Assembly (NCBI RefSeq): GCF_037055355.1
Contig: NZ_CP146350.1
Span: 5,169,001 to 5,233,000, forward strand
Direction: 5' to 3'
From: Streptomyces sp. DG1A-41
Lineage (GTDB): Bacteria; Actinomycetota; Actinomycetes; Streptomycetales; Streptomycetaceae
DNA: 64,000 nucleotides
Below, piece by piece: positions 45,007-53,720 of the stretch. The translations under genes were made by a program, and so were the position numbers. Each line of letters begins with the position of its first letter. Within the stretch, counting starts at the first letter, position 1. The notes under the pieces were generated by a model. The model was not told where the DNA came from and did no database searches. It saw nothing but the letters and a program-made list of their open reading frames with translations.

Positions 45007-46200
45007 GTGCCCGAGCTCTCCGTCGTGATCGTCGGCGGCCTGCACGCCGACGCCCGCAGGGCGGCCGTGGCCCGGCTGCTCGCCGACGTGCCCGGCAGCG
45101 TCGCCCTCCACCACGACCTGGCGACGGCCGCGGCCGGCGCGGTCGTACGGACCGTCCGCGACGCCACCGGCGTCCTGGACGCGGGGGAGGCGCCGCTCGT
45201 CAACGACTGCGCCTGCTGTGCCCTGCGCGAGGACCTGGTCCCGGAGCTGGAGCGGCTCGCGGACGCCGGGCGAACGCCCCTGGCCGTCGTCGAACTGTGG
45301 GACTCCGTCGAGCCCAAGGCCATGGCCGAGGTCGTCACGGCCGGCGGGCTCACCGTCACCGGCGTGGTCACCGCCGTCGACCCGGCCCTGGTCCTGCCGT
45401 ACCTCGGCAACGGCGACGACCTGGCCGACGGCGGTCTCGCCGCCGCCGCCACCGACCAGCGCACGGTCGCCGACACCTTCGCCCGCCAGCTGGAGTACGC
45501 CCCCGTCCTCGCGATCGCCGAGTCCCCGGAGGCCGACGACGAGGACCGCGAGCTGCTCGCGCAGCTGCACCCGACGGCCCGCCAGGCCCTGATCGGGCAG
45601 GACGCCCCGGCGTACCCGGACGGCGACGGTCTGACGGTTCCGGCCCCGCGGCGGCGCCCGCTCTCGCCGCTGGCCGAGGCCGCCCTGGCCGGCTTCGACG
45701 TGGAGTCGGCGGCGGCCGCCCAGCACCCCGCGTGTGCCCTGCTCCCCGCCGAGGCCGACGCGCACGGCGTCTCCACCCTGGTCTGGCAGCAGCGCCGCCC
45801 CTTCCACCCGGAGCGGCTCTACGCCGCCCTGGAGGACCTGACCTGCGCGGCCGCCCGCAGCCGGGGCCGGTTCTGGCTCGCCGACAAGCCCGACACGCTG
45901 TTCCACTGGGACGCGGCGGGCGGGGCGCTGTGCGTGGAGAGCGCGGGGCCGTGGCTCGCCTCCCTGCCGGACGCGGCCTGGGAGATGGTCCCGCCGGTGC
46001 GCCGCGCCGCCGCCGCGCTGGACTGGCACCCCGAGCACGGCGACCGCGGCCAGCACCTGGTCTTCACCTCGCCCGGCCTCGACCGGGACGGCCTGGAGCG
46101 GCTGCTGGAGTCCTGCCTGCTGACCGACGCCGAGTACGCGGCCGGGCGCGACGCCTGGCAGCGGCTGCCGCACGCCTTCGACACCCTCCTGGAGGTCTGA
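45007..46200 (+). CDS. CobW/COG0523-like protein lacking the P-loop
   Basis: A 397-residue protein aligned with COG0523 metal chaperones. The metal motif NDCACCALREDL (CxCC) and the C-terminal domain (RPFHPERLYAAL ... GRFWLADKPDTLFHWDAAGG) are present. The N-terminus reads VVIVGGLHADARRAAVARLL, where active members have GFLGAGKTT, so GTP binding by a Walker A loop is not expected. Zur-controlled COG0523 proteins act in zinc delivery during starvation; this one may bind metal without GTPase cycling. GTG start four bases after rpmE2, rpsR seven bases downstream. Confidence 0.85.
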   Translation: MPELSVVIVGGLHADARRAAVARLLADVPGSVALHHDLATAAAGAVVRTVRDATGVLDAGEAPLVNDCACCALREDLVPELERLADAGRTPLAVVELWDSVEPKAMAEVVTAGGLTVTGVVTAVDPALVLPYLGNGDDLADGGLAAAATDQRTVADTFARQLEYAPVLAIAESPEADDEDRELLAQLHPTARQALIGQDAPAYPDGDGLTVPAPRRRPLSPLAEAALAGFDVESAAAAQHPACALLPAEADAHGVSTLVWQQRRPFHPERLYAALEDLTCAAARSRGRFWLADKPDTLFHWDAAGGALCVESAGPWLASLPDAAWEMVPPVRRAAAALDWHPEHGDRGQHLVFTSPGLDRDGLERLLESCLLTDAEYAAGRDAWQRLPHAFDTLLEV

Positions 46201-46206
46201 CCCGAG

Positions 46207-46440
46207 ATGCCCCGCAAGATCGACCGCAAGCCCGTCAAGAACCGCCCCAACCCGCTGGACCAGGCCGGGATCGAGTACATCGACTACAAGGACACCGACC
46301 TGCTGCGGAAGTTCATCTCCGACCGCGGCAAGATCCGCAGCCGCCGGGTCACCCGCGTGTCGGCCCAGCAGCAGCGGCAGCTGGCCCGGGCGATCAAGAA
46401 CGCCCGCGAGATGGCGCTGCTGCCGTACGCCGGCCGCTGA
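46207..46440 (+). CDS. rpsR: Ribosomal protein S18, zinc-independent paralogue
   Basis: A 77-residue S18 ([20 protein letters not shown] ... [19 protein letters not shown]). The cysteines of the zinc-bearing paralogue are absent. Last gene of the rightward Zur operon, followed by two hairpins. Confidence 0.95.
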   Translation: MPRKIDRKPVKNRPNPLDQAGIEYIDYKDTDLLRKFISDRGKIRSRRVTRVSAQQQRQLARAIKNAREMALLPYAGR

Positions 46441-46450
46441 GGCTCACTCC

Positions 46451-46472
46451 GCGGCTGCCGCACGGCAGCCGC
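46451..46472 (+). terminator. Zur operon terminator 1
   Basis: GCGGCTGCCG / CGGCAGCCGC, a perfect 10-bp stem with a 2-nt centre, ten bases after the rpsR stop. Confidence 0.8.
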
Positions 46473-46492
46473 TTGAGCGCCTCCGGCCCGGG

Positions 46493-46527
46493 TGAGGTTC
46501 CCCACGCTTGACGCATGGGGAACCTCA
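46493..46527 (+). terminator. Zur operon terminator 2
   Basis: TGAGGTTCCCCA pairs with TGGGGAACCTCA, extended by two pairs after one mismatch, around a 5-nt loop. It lies 20 bases after the first hairpin. Alternatively it could be an operator for a downstream reading. Confidence 0.6.
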
Positions 46528-46904
46528 TGCTTTGGTCGCGAGGCCGCACGGTGCGCACGCCGGGCGGTCCGTCAGGGCCGGGTGGCCTACCGGGTGTCCG
46601 GCGATGGTCCGACCCCGGCACCGGCCCCGAGGACGACGTCACGGTCATCCGCGCGGCCCATTTCTCCCCGCCCCCGCATCCTGCGGCCGTCTTCCGCATG
46701 GAGACCGGCCGGCCCTGCCCGAGGCCCCGGGCCCCACGCCCCAGCTCCCGCTTCTCGCGCCTCGCCACCGCCCCGGCGCCCGTCCCCGCCGCCGAGCGGA
46801 TGCTCCGCCTCCACGACACCTCCGCCGAACCCGCCGACTTCGTCGCAGGCGATAGGGAACGCGCGGCGGTGTGGACCCGTCAAACAGGCATGAGCTTTCG
46901 GTAA
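46515..46904 (+). CDS. Possible small protein, uncertain
   Basis: A 129-residue open frame with G/C-rich third positions, containing EDDVTVIRAAHFSPPP and a Pro/Arg-rich middle. The proposed ATG lies within the second terminator hairpin and has no good ribosome-binding site. No family is recognised. It may be a decayed gene or not coding. Confidence 0.25.
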   Translation: MGNLMLWSRGRTVRTPGGPSGPGGLPGVRRWSDPGTGPEDDVTVIRAAHFSPPPHPAAVFRMETGRPCPRPRAPRPSSRFSRLATAPAPVPAAERMLRLHDTSAEPADFVAGDRERAAVWTRQTGMSFR

Positions 46905-46938
46905 AGCGGTCGTCAAAGCTGTAACCGGAGGACCACCC

Positions 46939-46969
46939 CACGTGCACGTGCATCTGCCCATGCATCTGC
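46939..46969 (+). promoter_or_regulatory. 31-bp regulatory element, copy A (upstream of DUF397 gene)
   Basis: It begins CACGTGCACGTGCATCTG and contains TGCATCTGC twice, 13 bp apart. It matches the reverse complement of 47976-48006 at 30 of 31 positions. It lies 82 bases before the DUF397 start, a likely operator or promoter element. Confidence 0.7.
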
Positions 46970-47050
46970 ACATGAACAGGGCTATGATCCGGGTCAGTTG
47001 ACCACTGCATCAATGGCCACACAAGCCAGTGCACCACCGGGGAGCGACCT

Positions 47051-47293
47051 GTGGACCACGACGTGTACAACGGTATGGCGGCCGCCGGGCTGCACGGTGT
47101 GGCCTGGCAGAAGAGCCGGCACAGCAACTCGCAGGGCTCATGCGTGGAGTTCGCCCGGCTGCCGGGCGGTGACGTGGCCGTCCGCAACTCGCGCTTTCCC
47201 GACGGCCCCGCGCTGGTCTACACCCGTGCGGAGATCGAGGCCATGCTGCTGGGCGTGAAGGACGGCGAGTTCGACCACCTGGTGGGGGGCTGA
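47051..47293 (+). CDS. DUF397 small regulatory protein
   Basis: An 80-residue protein with the DUF397 pattern AWQKSRHSNSQGSCVEFARL, VAVRNSRFPDGPALVY and FTRAEI-like YTRAEIEAML. DUF397 proteins are encoded with Scr1/WhiJ-type XRE regulators and act as their small partners in development. GTG 47051 with GGGGAG upstream. The matching regulator is at 48211 and an HATPase gene at 47387. Confidence 0.85.
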   Translation: MDHDVYNGMAAAGLHGVAWQKSRHSNSQGSCVEFARLPGGDVAVRNSRFPDGPALVYTRAEIEAMLLGVKDGEFDHLVGG

Positions 47294-47386
47294 CGCTCCG
47301 ACAAACCCCTCCGCAAAACAGGGCAATCGGTACTCAACGTGCCACGACGCGCGTAGAACCGCGGCGCCAGGAAGCGCCGCGGTCTC

Positions 47387-47902
47387 TCATTCCGTGTTCG
47401 GCCCCGAACCGGGCTGCGGCAGCCGGAACAGCGCCCAGACCACCTTGCCGCTGAGCGCGCCGGCGAGCGGATGCCAGCCCCAGCTGTCGCTGAAGGAGTC
47501 GACGAGGAACAGCCCCCGGCCCGACTCGGCCGAGAAGTCGTCGGCCTCCCGGGCGACGGGACTGTCGTGACTGGGATCGCGCACCGCGCACACCAGTCGC
47601 TCGGTCCACCGCATCAGGTGCAGCCGTACGGAAGGTTCCTGACCGGTGAAGCACCGGGGGCTCGCCGGCAGGCCGTGCCGCAGGGCGTTGGTGACGAGTT
47701 CCGAGACCACCAGGCAGACGTCGTCGAAACGGTCGCCCAGGTCCCACTGGTCGAGGGTTCTGCGGGTGAACTGCCGTGCCTCGCGCACCGCTTCGTAGCG
47801 GGCGGGCAGAGCGCAGGAGGCGGCGTCGGACACGGCCGCGGGGTCCAGCGGCGGAAGGCCCTGCCGTAAAGGCTCGAGCATGGTCGATCCATTCGTCCCC
47901 AT
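47387..47902 (-). CDS. AbaA/RsbW-like HATPase_c regulatory protein
   Basis: A 171-residue protein. The N-box is DVCLVVSELVTNALRHG and the G1/G2 region SAESGRGLFLVDSFSDSWGW, so the ATP-binding fold is complete. In WhiJ/abaA-type loci such ATPases accompany DUF397 and XRE genes. ATG 47902 is preferred (CGGGAG eight bases upstream); GTG 47911 and ATG 47881 are alternatives. Transcription runs away from the 47976-48006 element. Confidence 0.8.
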   Translation of the reverse strand: MGTNGSTMLEPLRQGLPPLDPAAVSDAASCALPARYEAVREARQFTRRTLDQWDLGDRFDDVCLVVSELVTNALRHGLPASPRCFTGQEPSVRLHLMRWTERLVCAVRDPSHDSPVAREADDFSAESGRGLFLVDSFSDSWGWHPLAGALSGKVVWALFRLPQPGSGPNTE

Positions 47903-47975
47903 GCGAGGCACTCCCGGGAATTCGCGGTCGGTGCGATGCGGCGGTGGTGCGGGACCATGGTTTCGGATGCGTACA

Positions 47976-48006
47976 GCAGATGCAAGGGCAGATGCACGTG
48001 CACGTG
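47976..48006 (-). promoter_or_regulatory. 31-bp regulatory element, copy B (upstream of HATPase gene)
   Basis: The reverse-complement copy of 46939-46969 with one mismatch. It lies 74 bases upstream of the HATPase ATG and about 205 bases upstream of the XRE regulator. In both copies the CACGTG end faces away from the gene it precedes. Confidence 0.7.
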
Positions 48007-48210
48007 ACCGGAATGAGTCGTCCCGTACCGCTTGTTGGTCAATTTTTCCGTCATCTTCGCGCCCCCGTCTGCCCGTTCGCTTGTCACTTTCTTGCTTTCC
48101 GCGCGCGTGCGTCCCCTGGCGCGATTCCGTTTCCGTAACCGGACGAGTACTGCTCGGAGTGTTTTAGTGGCAGACTTCGGCCCCTGAAGACGTTGGGGAG
48201 GCTGGCGAAC

Positions 48211-49071
48211 GTGAGCGCGGGAGAGCCGGGATCGGTGGTGCGGCGCATGCTGCTCGGATCACAACTCAGGCGACTGCGTGAGGCGCGGGGCATCACGCGC
48301 GAGGCGGCGGGCTACTCGATCCGCGCCTCCGAGTCGAAGATCAGCCGGATGGAGTTGGGCCGGGTGAGCTTCAAGACCAGAGACGTCGAGGACCTGCTGA
48401 CGCTGTACGGCATCACGGACGAGCAGGAGCGCGCCTCCCTGCTGTCCCTGGCCAAGGAGGCCAACGTCGCGGGCTGGTGGCACAGTTACTCGGACGTGCT
48501 GCCCAGCTGGTTCCCCACCTACGTCGGCCTGGAGGGCGCCGCCTCGCTGATCCGGGCGTACGAGGTGCAGTTCGTGCACGGCCTGCTCCAGACCGAGGCG
48601 TACGCGCACGCGGTGGTCCGGCGGGGCATGCAGGGTGCGAGCGAGGCCGACGTGGAGCGGCGCGTGGCGCTGCGCCTGGAGCGGCAGAAACACCTCGTCG
48701 ACGAGAGCGCGCCCGACTTCCACATCATCCTGGACGAGGCCGCCCTGCGCCGCCCGTACGGTGACCGCGAGGTGATGCGCGGCCAGCTCCAGCACCTCAT
48801 CGAGGTCTCCGAGCGGCCCAACGTGCGGCTGCAGGTGGTGCCGTTCAGCCTCGGCGGCCACTCCGGCGAAAGTGGCGCGTTCACGATCCTCAGCTTCCCG
48901 GAGTCCGACCTCTCGGACGTCGTCTACCTGGAGCAGCTCACCAGTGCGCTGTACCTGGACAAGCCCGAGGACGTCGCCCAGTACGAGAAGGCGCTCAAGG
49001 AGCTCCAGAGCGACAGCCCGGGCCCTTCGGAGAGCCGGGATCTTCTCCGAGGGCTCCTCCAACTCTCCTGA
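48211..49071 (+). CDS. WhiJ/Scr1-type XRE regulator with DUF5753
   Basis: A 286-residue regulator. XRE helix-turn-helix at about residues 12-68: LGSQLRRLREARGITREAA and SESKISRMELGRVSFKTRDV. The rest is DUF5753 (GWWHSYSDVLPSWFPTYVGLE, FVHGLLQTEAYAHAV, LHVVPF-like LQVVPFSLGGH). It should bind DNA near these genes and respond to a ligand or to the DUF397 partner. GTG 48211 with GGGGAGG upstream is preferred over TTG 48193. Confidence 0.88.
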   Translation: MSAGEPGSVVRRMLLGSQLRRLREARGITREAAGYSIRASESKISRMELGRVSFKTRDVEDLLTLYGITDEQERASLLSLAKEANVAGWWHSYSDVLPSWFPTYVGLEGAASLIRAYEVQFVHGLLQTEAYAHAVVRRGMQGASEADVERRVALRLERQKHLVDESAPDFHIILDEAALRRPYGDREVMRGQLQHLIEVSERPNVRLQVVPFSLGGHSGESGAFTILSFPESDLSDVVYLEQLTSALYLDKPEDVAQYEKALKELQSDSPGPSESRDLLRGLLQLS

Positions 49072-49143
49072 AACATAAGTACGATGACGTGTGATCAGAT
49101 CGTGAAGGCGCGATCGAGGGTCTGCTAGGGATCGAGGGATCAC

Positions 49144-50607
49144 ATGTCGTCGTCCTACTTCACCGACCTTGCACAGCAGTACATCGACGGTGAGTGGCGC
49201 CCGGGTACCGGTTCCTGGGACATCATCGACTTCAACCCGTACGACGACGAGAAGCTCGCGTCGATCACGATAGCCACGGTCGACGAGGTCGACCAGGCGT
49301 ACCGGGCGGCCTCCCGTGCCCAGAAGCAATGGGCCGCGACCAACCCCTATGCCCGCCGTGCCGTCTTCGAGAAGGCCCTGAGGCTCATCGAGGAGCGTGA
49401 GGCCGAGATATCCGAGGCGATCATCACCGAGCTCGGCGGGACGCGTCTGAAGGCCGCCTTCGAACTGCACCTCGCCAAGGAGTTCCTGCGCGAGGCGGTC
49501 CAGCTGGCACTGCGCCCCGAGGGCCGGATCCTCCCCTCGCCGGTGGACGGCAAGGAGAACCGCGTCTACCGCGTGCCGGTCGGTGTCGTGGGCGTGATCA
49601 GCCCCTTCAACTTCCCGTTCCTGCTGTCGATCAAGTCCGTCGCCCCGGCGCTCGCGCTCGGCAACGCCGTGGTGCTCAAGCCGCACCAGAACACGCCGAT
49701 CGTCGGCGGCTCCCTGGTCGCGAAGATCTTCGAGGACGCGGGGCTGCCCGGCGGTCTGCTGAACGTCGTCATCACCGACATCGCGGAGATCGGCGACGCC
49801 TTCCTGGAGCACCCGGTGCCCAAGGTCATCTCCTTCACCGGCTCCGACCAGGTCGGCCTGCACGTGGCGACCGTCTGCGCCCGGCTGTTCAAGCGCTCGG
49901 TCCTCGAACTGGGCGGCAACAGCGCACTGGTGGTCCTCGACGACGCCGACGTCGACTACGCGGTCGACGCGGCCGTCTTCAGCCGGTACGTCCACCAGGG
50001 CCAGGTCTGCATGGCCGCCAACCGCGTCCTGGTCGACCGGTCCGTCGCCGACGAGTTCACCGAGAAGTTCGTCGCCAAGGTGAAGACCCTCAAGGCGGGC
50101 GACCCGCGCGACCCTCAGACCGTCATCGGCCCGGTCATCAACTCCTCGCAGGCGGACGCCGTCGCGGGCGCGGTCGAGCAGGCCCTCGCCGAGGGCGCCA
50201 CGGCCCTGGTGCGCGGCGGGCGCACCGACAACCTCGTCGAGCCGTCCGTCCTGACCGGCCTGCCCGCCGACTCGGCCCTGCTGCGGCAGGAGATCTTCGG
50301 CCCGGTCGCCTTCCTCGTCCCCTTCGACGGTGAGGAGGAGGCCGTACGCCTCGTCAACGACACCCCGTACGGCCTGAGCGGTGCCGTCCACACCGGGGAC
50401 ATCGAGCGGGGCGTGAACTTCGCCAAGCAGATCGACACGGGCATGTTCCACGTGAACGACGGCACCGTCCACGACGAGCCGATCGTCCCGTTCGGCGGCG
50501 AGAAGCACTCGGGCCTCGGCAGGCTCAACGGCGAGACGATGGTGGACTCGTTCACCACGACCAAGTGGATCTCTGTGCAGCACGGCCGGAGCGGGTTCCC
50601 GTTCTGA
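49144..50607 (+). CDS. NAD(P)+-dependent aldehyde dehydrogenase (benzaldehyde dehydrogenase type)
   Basis: A 487-residue ALDH. The oxyanion asparagine is in SPFNFPF, the cofactor loop in SFTGSDQVG, the general base in LELGGNSALVV and the nucleophile in HQGQVCMAANR. The terminal FGGEKHSGLGRLNG is typical. It oxidises an aldehyde, perhaps aromatic, to the acid. Single-gene unit: a hairpin follows the stop and the WhiJ-type gene precedes it in the same direction. Confidence 0.92.
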   Translation: MSSSYFTDLAQQYIDGEWRPGTGSWDIIDFNPYDDEKLASITIATVDEVDQAYRAASRAQKQWAATNPYARRAVFEKALRLIEEREAEISEAIITELGGTRLKAAFELHLAKEFLREAVQLALRPEGRILPSPVDGKENRVYRVPVGVVGVISPFNFPFLLSIKSVAPALALGNAVVLKPHQNTPIVGGSLVAKIFEDAGLPGGLLNVVITDIAEIGDAFLEHPVPKVISFTGSDQVGLHVATVCARLFKRSVLELGGNSALVVLDDADVDYAVDAAVFSRYVHQGQVCMAANRVLVDRSVADEFTEKFVAKVKTLKAGDPRDPQTVIGPVINSSQADAVAGAVEQALAEGATALVRGGRTDNLVEPSVLTGLPADSALLRQEIFGPVAFLVPFDGEEEAVRLVNDTPYGLSGAVHTGDIERGVNFAKQIDTGMFHVNDGTVHDEPIVPFGGEKHSGLGRLNGETMVDSFTTTKWISVQHGRSGFPF

Positions 50608-50631
50608 GCCCTTTCCGCGCCTTTCGCGTGC

Positions 50632-50668
50632 CGGGCCCTTGCGGACAGAACCTGACCGCAAGGGCCCG
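50632..50668 (+). terminator. Terminator after the aldehyde dehydrogenase gene
   Basis: CGGGCCCTTGCGG / CCGCAAGGGCCCG, perfect 13-bp stem, 11-nt loop, 25 bases after the stop. Confidence 0.8.
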
Positions 50669-50723
50669 TAGCTTCGTACGGTGCCGAGGGAGAGGCCCCC
50701 GGATCCGGCGAAAGGCGGCGGTC

Positions 50724-51272
50724 ATGGTCACTCACGTTCCCGCGGAGGCACACGGCGACGAGCGCGGCGCGTTGCTCTCCTTCATCGCCGAGCAGCGCGG
50801 CGGCATCCGCCGGACCGTGCTCGGGCTGACGGACGAGCAGGCCGTGAGCACGCCCAGCGCCAGTGAGCTGTCGCTGGCCGGGTTGCTCAAGCACGTCGCC
50901 GAGGTCGAGCAGGGCTGGATCGCCCGGGCCAAGGGCGAGCCGCCGGCCGTCCACCGGGACGAGTCGAACTGGCACGAGTGCTTCCGGCTGGTGGGCGACG
51001 AGACCGTGGAGTCCTGTCTCGCGTACTACGAGAAGGTGGCGGCCGAGACGGAGTCGTTCATCCGCTCGGCTCCCAGCCTCGACGACACCTTCCTGCTGGC
51101 GAAGACGTCCTGGAACCCGAAGGACGAGTGGCTCTCGCTGCGCTGGCTGTGCCTGCACCTGATCCGCGAGACGGCCCGGCACGCCGGCCACGCCGACATC
51201 ATCCGCGAGTCGCTGGACGGTGCCACCGCGTTCCAACTGGTGGCGAAGGAGCAGGGCAGCTCCTGGGCCTGA
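50724..51272 (+). CDS. DinB/DUF664-family protein
   Basis: A 182-residue four-helix protein. Metal-ligand histidines are placed as in DinB/YfiT proteins: LLKHVAEVEQGW and LIRETARHAGHADIIRE. Actinobacterial members include mycothiol-dependent enzymes, so a thiol-transferase role is possible. Start at ATG 50724. It ends 24 bases before the PadR gene, so the two may be cotranscribed. Confidence 0.85.
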   Translation: MVTHVPAEAHGDERGALLSFIAEQRGGIRRTVLGLTDEQAVSTPSASELSLAGLLKHVAEVEQGWIARAKGEPPAVHRDESNWHECFRLVGDETVESCLAYYEKVAAETESFIRSAPSLDDTFLLAKTSWNPKDEWLSLRWLCLHLIRETARHAGHADIIRESLDGATAFQLVAKEQGSSWA

Positions 51273-51296
51273 CCTCCCTGGTTCTACGCTGGCCCC

Positions 51297-51938
51297 ATGT
51301 CAGCGATCCGTCTCCTCGTGCTCGGCGCGGTCCGCATGCACGGGCGGGCCCACGGCTACCAGGTGCGCAACGACCTGGAGTACTGGGGCGCGCACGAGTG
51401 GTCCAACGCCAAGCCCGGCTCGATCTACCACGCCCTGAAGCAGATGGCGAAGCAGGGACTGCTGCACGCGCACGAGGTCGCCCCGTCCACGGCCGGCGGC
51501 CCGCCGCGCACGGAGTACGAGATCACCGAGACGGGGACCGAGGAGTACTTCCGGTTGCTGCGCGAGGCGCTGGTCACGTACGACCAGCGGGGGGACGTGA
51601 AGACGGCCGCCGTCGGCTTCGTCGTCGACCTGCCGCGGGCGGAGGCGGTCGCGCTGCTGAAGGAGCGCACCCTGCGGATCGAGCAGTGGCGGGCCTCCGT
51701 CCTGGAGCACTACGTCCCCGAGGAGGGGCCCGGACAGCTGGGCCACATCGGCGAGATCATGAACATGTGGGTCCACACGGCCCACTCCGAGGCCGAGTGG
51801 ACCCGCGGTCTCATCGAGCGCATCGAGGGCGGCGCCTACACCTTCGCCGACGAGGGCGACCCGTTCGTCGGCGTCCTGGCCGAGGACGCGGAGAACCCGT
51901 ACGCGACGGGGGAGCGGCATCCCGGGGACGACCACTAA
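51297..51938 (+). CDS. PadR-family transcriptional regulator
   Basis: A 213-residue PadR with the winged helix IRLLVLGAVRMHGRAHGYQV ... GSIYHALKQMAKQGLL and a C-terminal Vir-like helical dimerisation domain. It precedes an ABC exporter whose promoter has a palindrome (51982-51997), so it is the probable drug-responsive repressor of that exporter. Confidence 0.9.
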   Translation: MSAIRLLVLGAVRMHGRAHGYQVRNDLEYWGAHEWSNAKPGSIYHALKQMAKQGLLHAHEVAPSTAGGPPRTEYEITETGTEEYFRLLREALVTYDQRGDVKTAAVGFVVDLPRAEAVALLKERTLRIEQWRASVLEHYVPEEGPGQLGHIGEIMNMWVHTAHSEAEWTRGLIERIEGGAYTFADEGDPFVGVLAEDAENPYATGERHPGDDH

Positions 51939-51981
51939 TCAAATTTGCCGAATGGGTGAGGCCGGGTTACCTTCATCCTCG

Positions 51982-51997
51982 TAGTCAAGTTTGACTA
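51982..51997. promoter_or_regulatory. PadR operator palindrome
   Basis: TAGTCAA-GT-TTGACTA, a perfect 7-bp inverted repeat with a 2-bp centre, 14 bases before the exporter's GTG start and 43 bases after the padR stop. Confidence 0.7.
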
Positions 51998-52011
51998 GCG
52001 AGGGAGTTCCT

Positions 52012-52962
52012 GTGGCCGACACGGCGATCACCGTCGAAGGCGCGGAGAAGAGATACGGCGACAAGAAGGCGCTGGACGGGCTCGACCTGCGGGTCGCGCG
52101 CGGCACGGTGCACGGGGTGCTCGGCCCGAACGGCGCGGGCAAGACCACCCTGGTGAGGGTGATGTCCACGCTGCTGCGACCCGATGCGGGCCGGATCGAG
52201 GTGGCCGGGCACGACGTGGTGCGCGAGGCGTACGCCGTACGGCTGCGCATCGGCCTGCTCGGCCAGCACGCCGCACTCGACGAGGAGCTCGGCGGCCGGC
52301 AGAACCTGGAGCTGTTCGGCCGGCTGCACCACCTGGGCGCCAGGCGGGCACGCGCGCGTGCCGACGAGCTCCTGGAGCGCTTCGACCTGGCCGACACCGG
52401 CCGCAAGGCGGTCCGGCAGTACAGCGGCGGCATGCGGCGGCGCCTGGACCTCGCGGCCTCCCTGATCACCGAACCGGAGGTGCTGTTCCTGGACGAGCCG
52501 ACCACCGGCCTCGATCCGCGCGGCCGCGCCGAGGTGTGGAACTCCGTTCGCTCCCTGGTCGGCGGCGGTACGACGGTCCTGCTCACCACGCAGTACCTGG
52601 AGGAGGCCGACCAGCTCGCCGACCGCATCTCGGTCGTCGACGCCGGCCGGGTCATCGCCGAGGGCACGGCGGACGCGCTGAAGGCGGAGACGGGCGGCGA
52701 CCGCATCGACGTGGTCCTGCGCGACGCGGGCCAATTGGAAGCGGCCGTCGCCCTGTTGCCCCTCACGGGGGTCACGGTCGACACCGACCGCCGTCTGCTG
52801 AGCGCCCCCGTGATCGACCGCATGGAAGCGCTCTCCGGGGTCGTACGGGCCCTTCAGGAGGCCGGCATCGAGGCGGAGGACGTCGCCCTGCGCCGCCCGA
52901 CGCTGGACGAGGTGTTCCTGCACCTCACCGGAGACGACCGCCGAGTGAAGGAGGCCGCGTGA
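52012..52962 (+). CDS. ABC exporter ATPase (DrrA-type)
   Basis: A 316-residue ATPase. Walker [11 protein letters not shown]-loop [14 protein letters not shown], signature [12 protein letters not shown], Walker [13 protein letters not shown] and the H-loop at [12 protein letters not shown] are complete. The last 100 residues match the DUF4162 extension of daunorubicin-type exporters. GAGGGAG precedes GTG 52012; an in-frame TTG at 51991 lies inside the operator. It overlaps the permease by four bases. Confidence 0.92.
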   Translation: MADTAITVEGAEKRYGDKKALDGLDLRVARGTVHGVLGPNGAGKTTLVRVMSTLLRPDAGRIEVAGHDVVREAYAVRLRIGLLGQHAALDEELGGRQNLELFGRLHHLGARRARARADELLERFDLADTGRKAVRQYSGGMRRRLDLAASLITEPEVLFLDEPTTGLDPRGRAEVWNSVRSLVGGGTTVLLTTQYLEEADQLADRISVVDAGRVIAEGTADALKAETGGDRIDVVLRDAGQLEAAVALLPLTGVTVDTDRRLLSAPVIDRMEALSGVVRALQEAGIEAEDVALRRPTLDEVFLHLTGDDRRVKEAA

Positions 52963-53720
52963 CCGCCCACGCCCTGACCGACTCCTGGACCATGACCCGC
53001 CGGGAACTCGCCCGCTGGGGACGGCAGCCGGTCCAGCTGGTCGTCAACCTGATCTTCCCCGTGATGCTCCTGCTCATGTTCGGCTATTTGATCGGCGGCG
53101 GCCGGGGAGTGAGCGGCGAGTACCGCGACTACCTGATCCCCGGCATGCTCGCGCTCACCATGGCCTTCGGCCTGGAGGGCACGATGATCGCCGTCACCCG
53201 GGACCTCGACAAGGGCGTCATCGACCGCTTCCGCTCGATGCCCATGGCCAACGGAGCGGTGTTGGTGGGCCGTTCGGCCGCCGACATGCTCCAGTCGGCG
53301 CTGGCCCTGCTGGTGCTCATCGGCGTGGGCGCCGCGCTCGGCTGGCGGGTCCACGGCGGCCCGGTGGCCTTCCTGGGCGCCGTGGGCCTGCTGCTCCTGT
53401 TCCGGTTCGCCATGCTGTGGATCGGCATCCACCTGGCGCTGGTGGCCGGGAAGCCGGAGATGGTCCAGGCCGTGCAGATCCTGGTCTGGCCGGTCGGCTT
53501 CCTGTCCAACGCCCTGGCCCTCCCCGACACCATGCCCGGCTGGCTCGGCACGGTCGTCGAGTGGAACCCCATGTCCCACACGGCCACGGCCGTCCGGGAC
53601 CTGTTCGGCACCCCCGGCGCGGAGCCCGGGCACGTGTGGGCGGCGATCGTCTGGCCCCTCGTCCTGCTGGCGGTGTTCTTCCCGCTGGCGGTACGGAGGT
53701 TCGGTCGGCTGAGCCGCTAG
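52959..53720 (+). CDS. ABC-2 type permease (DrrB-type)
   Basis: A 253-residue membrane protein with six hydrophobic segments and the ABC-2 pattern [19 protein letters not shown]. It is the membrane partner of the preceding ATPase for drug or lipid export. GTGA overlap with the ATPase. Its TAG stop shares the palindrome CTAG (53717-53720) with the stop of the convergent glutamate decarboxylase. Confidence 0.9.
   Translation: MTAHALTDSWTMTRRELARWGRQPVQLVVNLIFPVMLLLMFGYLIGGGRGVSGEYRDYLIPGMLALTMAFGLEGTMIAVTRDLDKGVIDRFRSMPMANGAVLVGRSAADMLQSALALLVLIGVGAALGWRVHGGPVAFLGAVGLLLLFRFAMLWIGIHLALVAGKPEMVQAVQILVWPVGFLSNALALPDTMPGWLGTVVEWNPMSHTATAVRDLFGTPGAEPGHVWAAIVWPLVLLAVFFPLAVRRFGRLSR

Noticed and set aside
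48259..50661. An 800-codon minus-strand open frame
   Set aside because: Antisense to the XRE regulator and aldehyde dehydrogenase, both of which have complete motifs; shadow.
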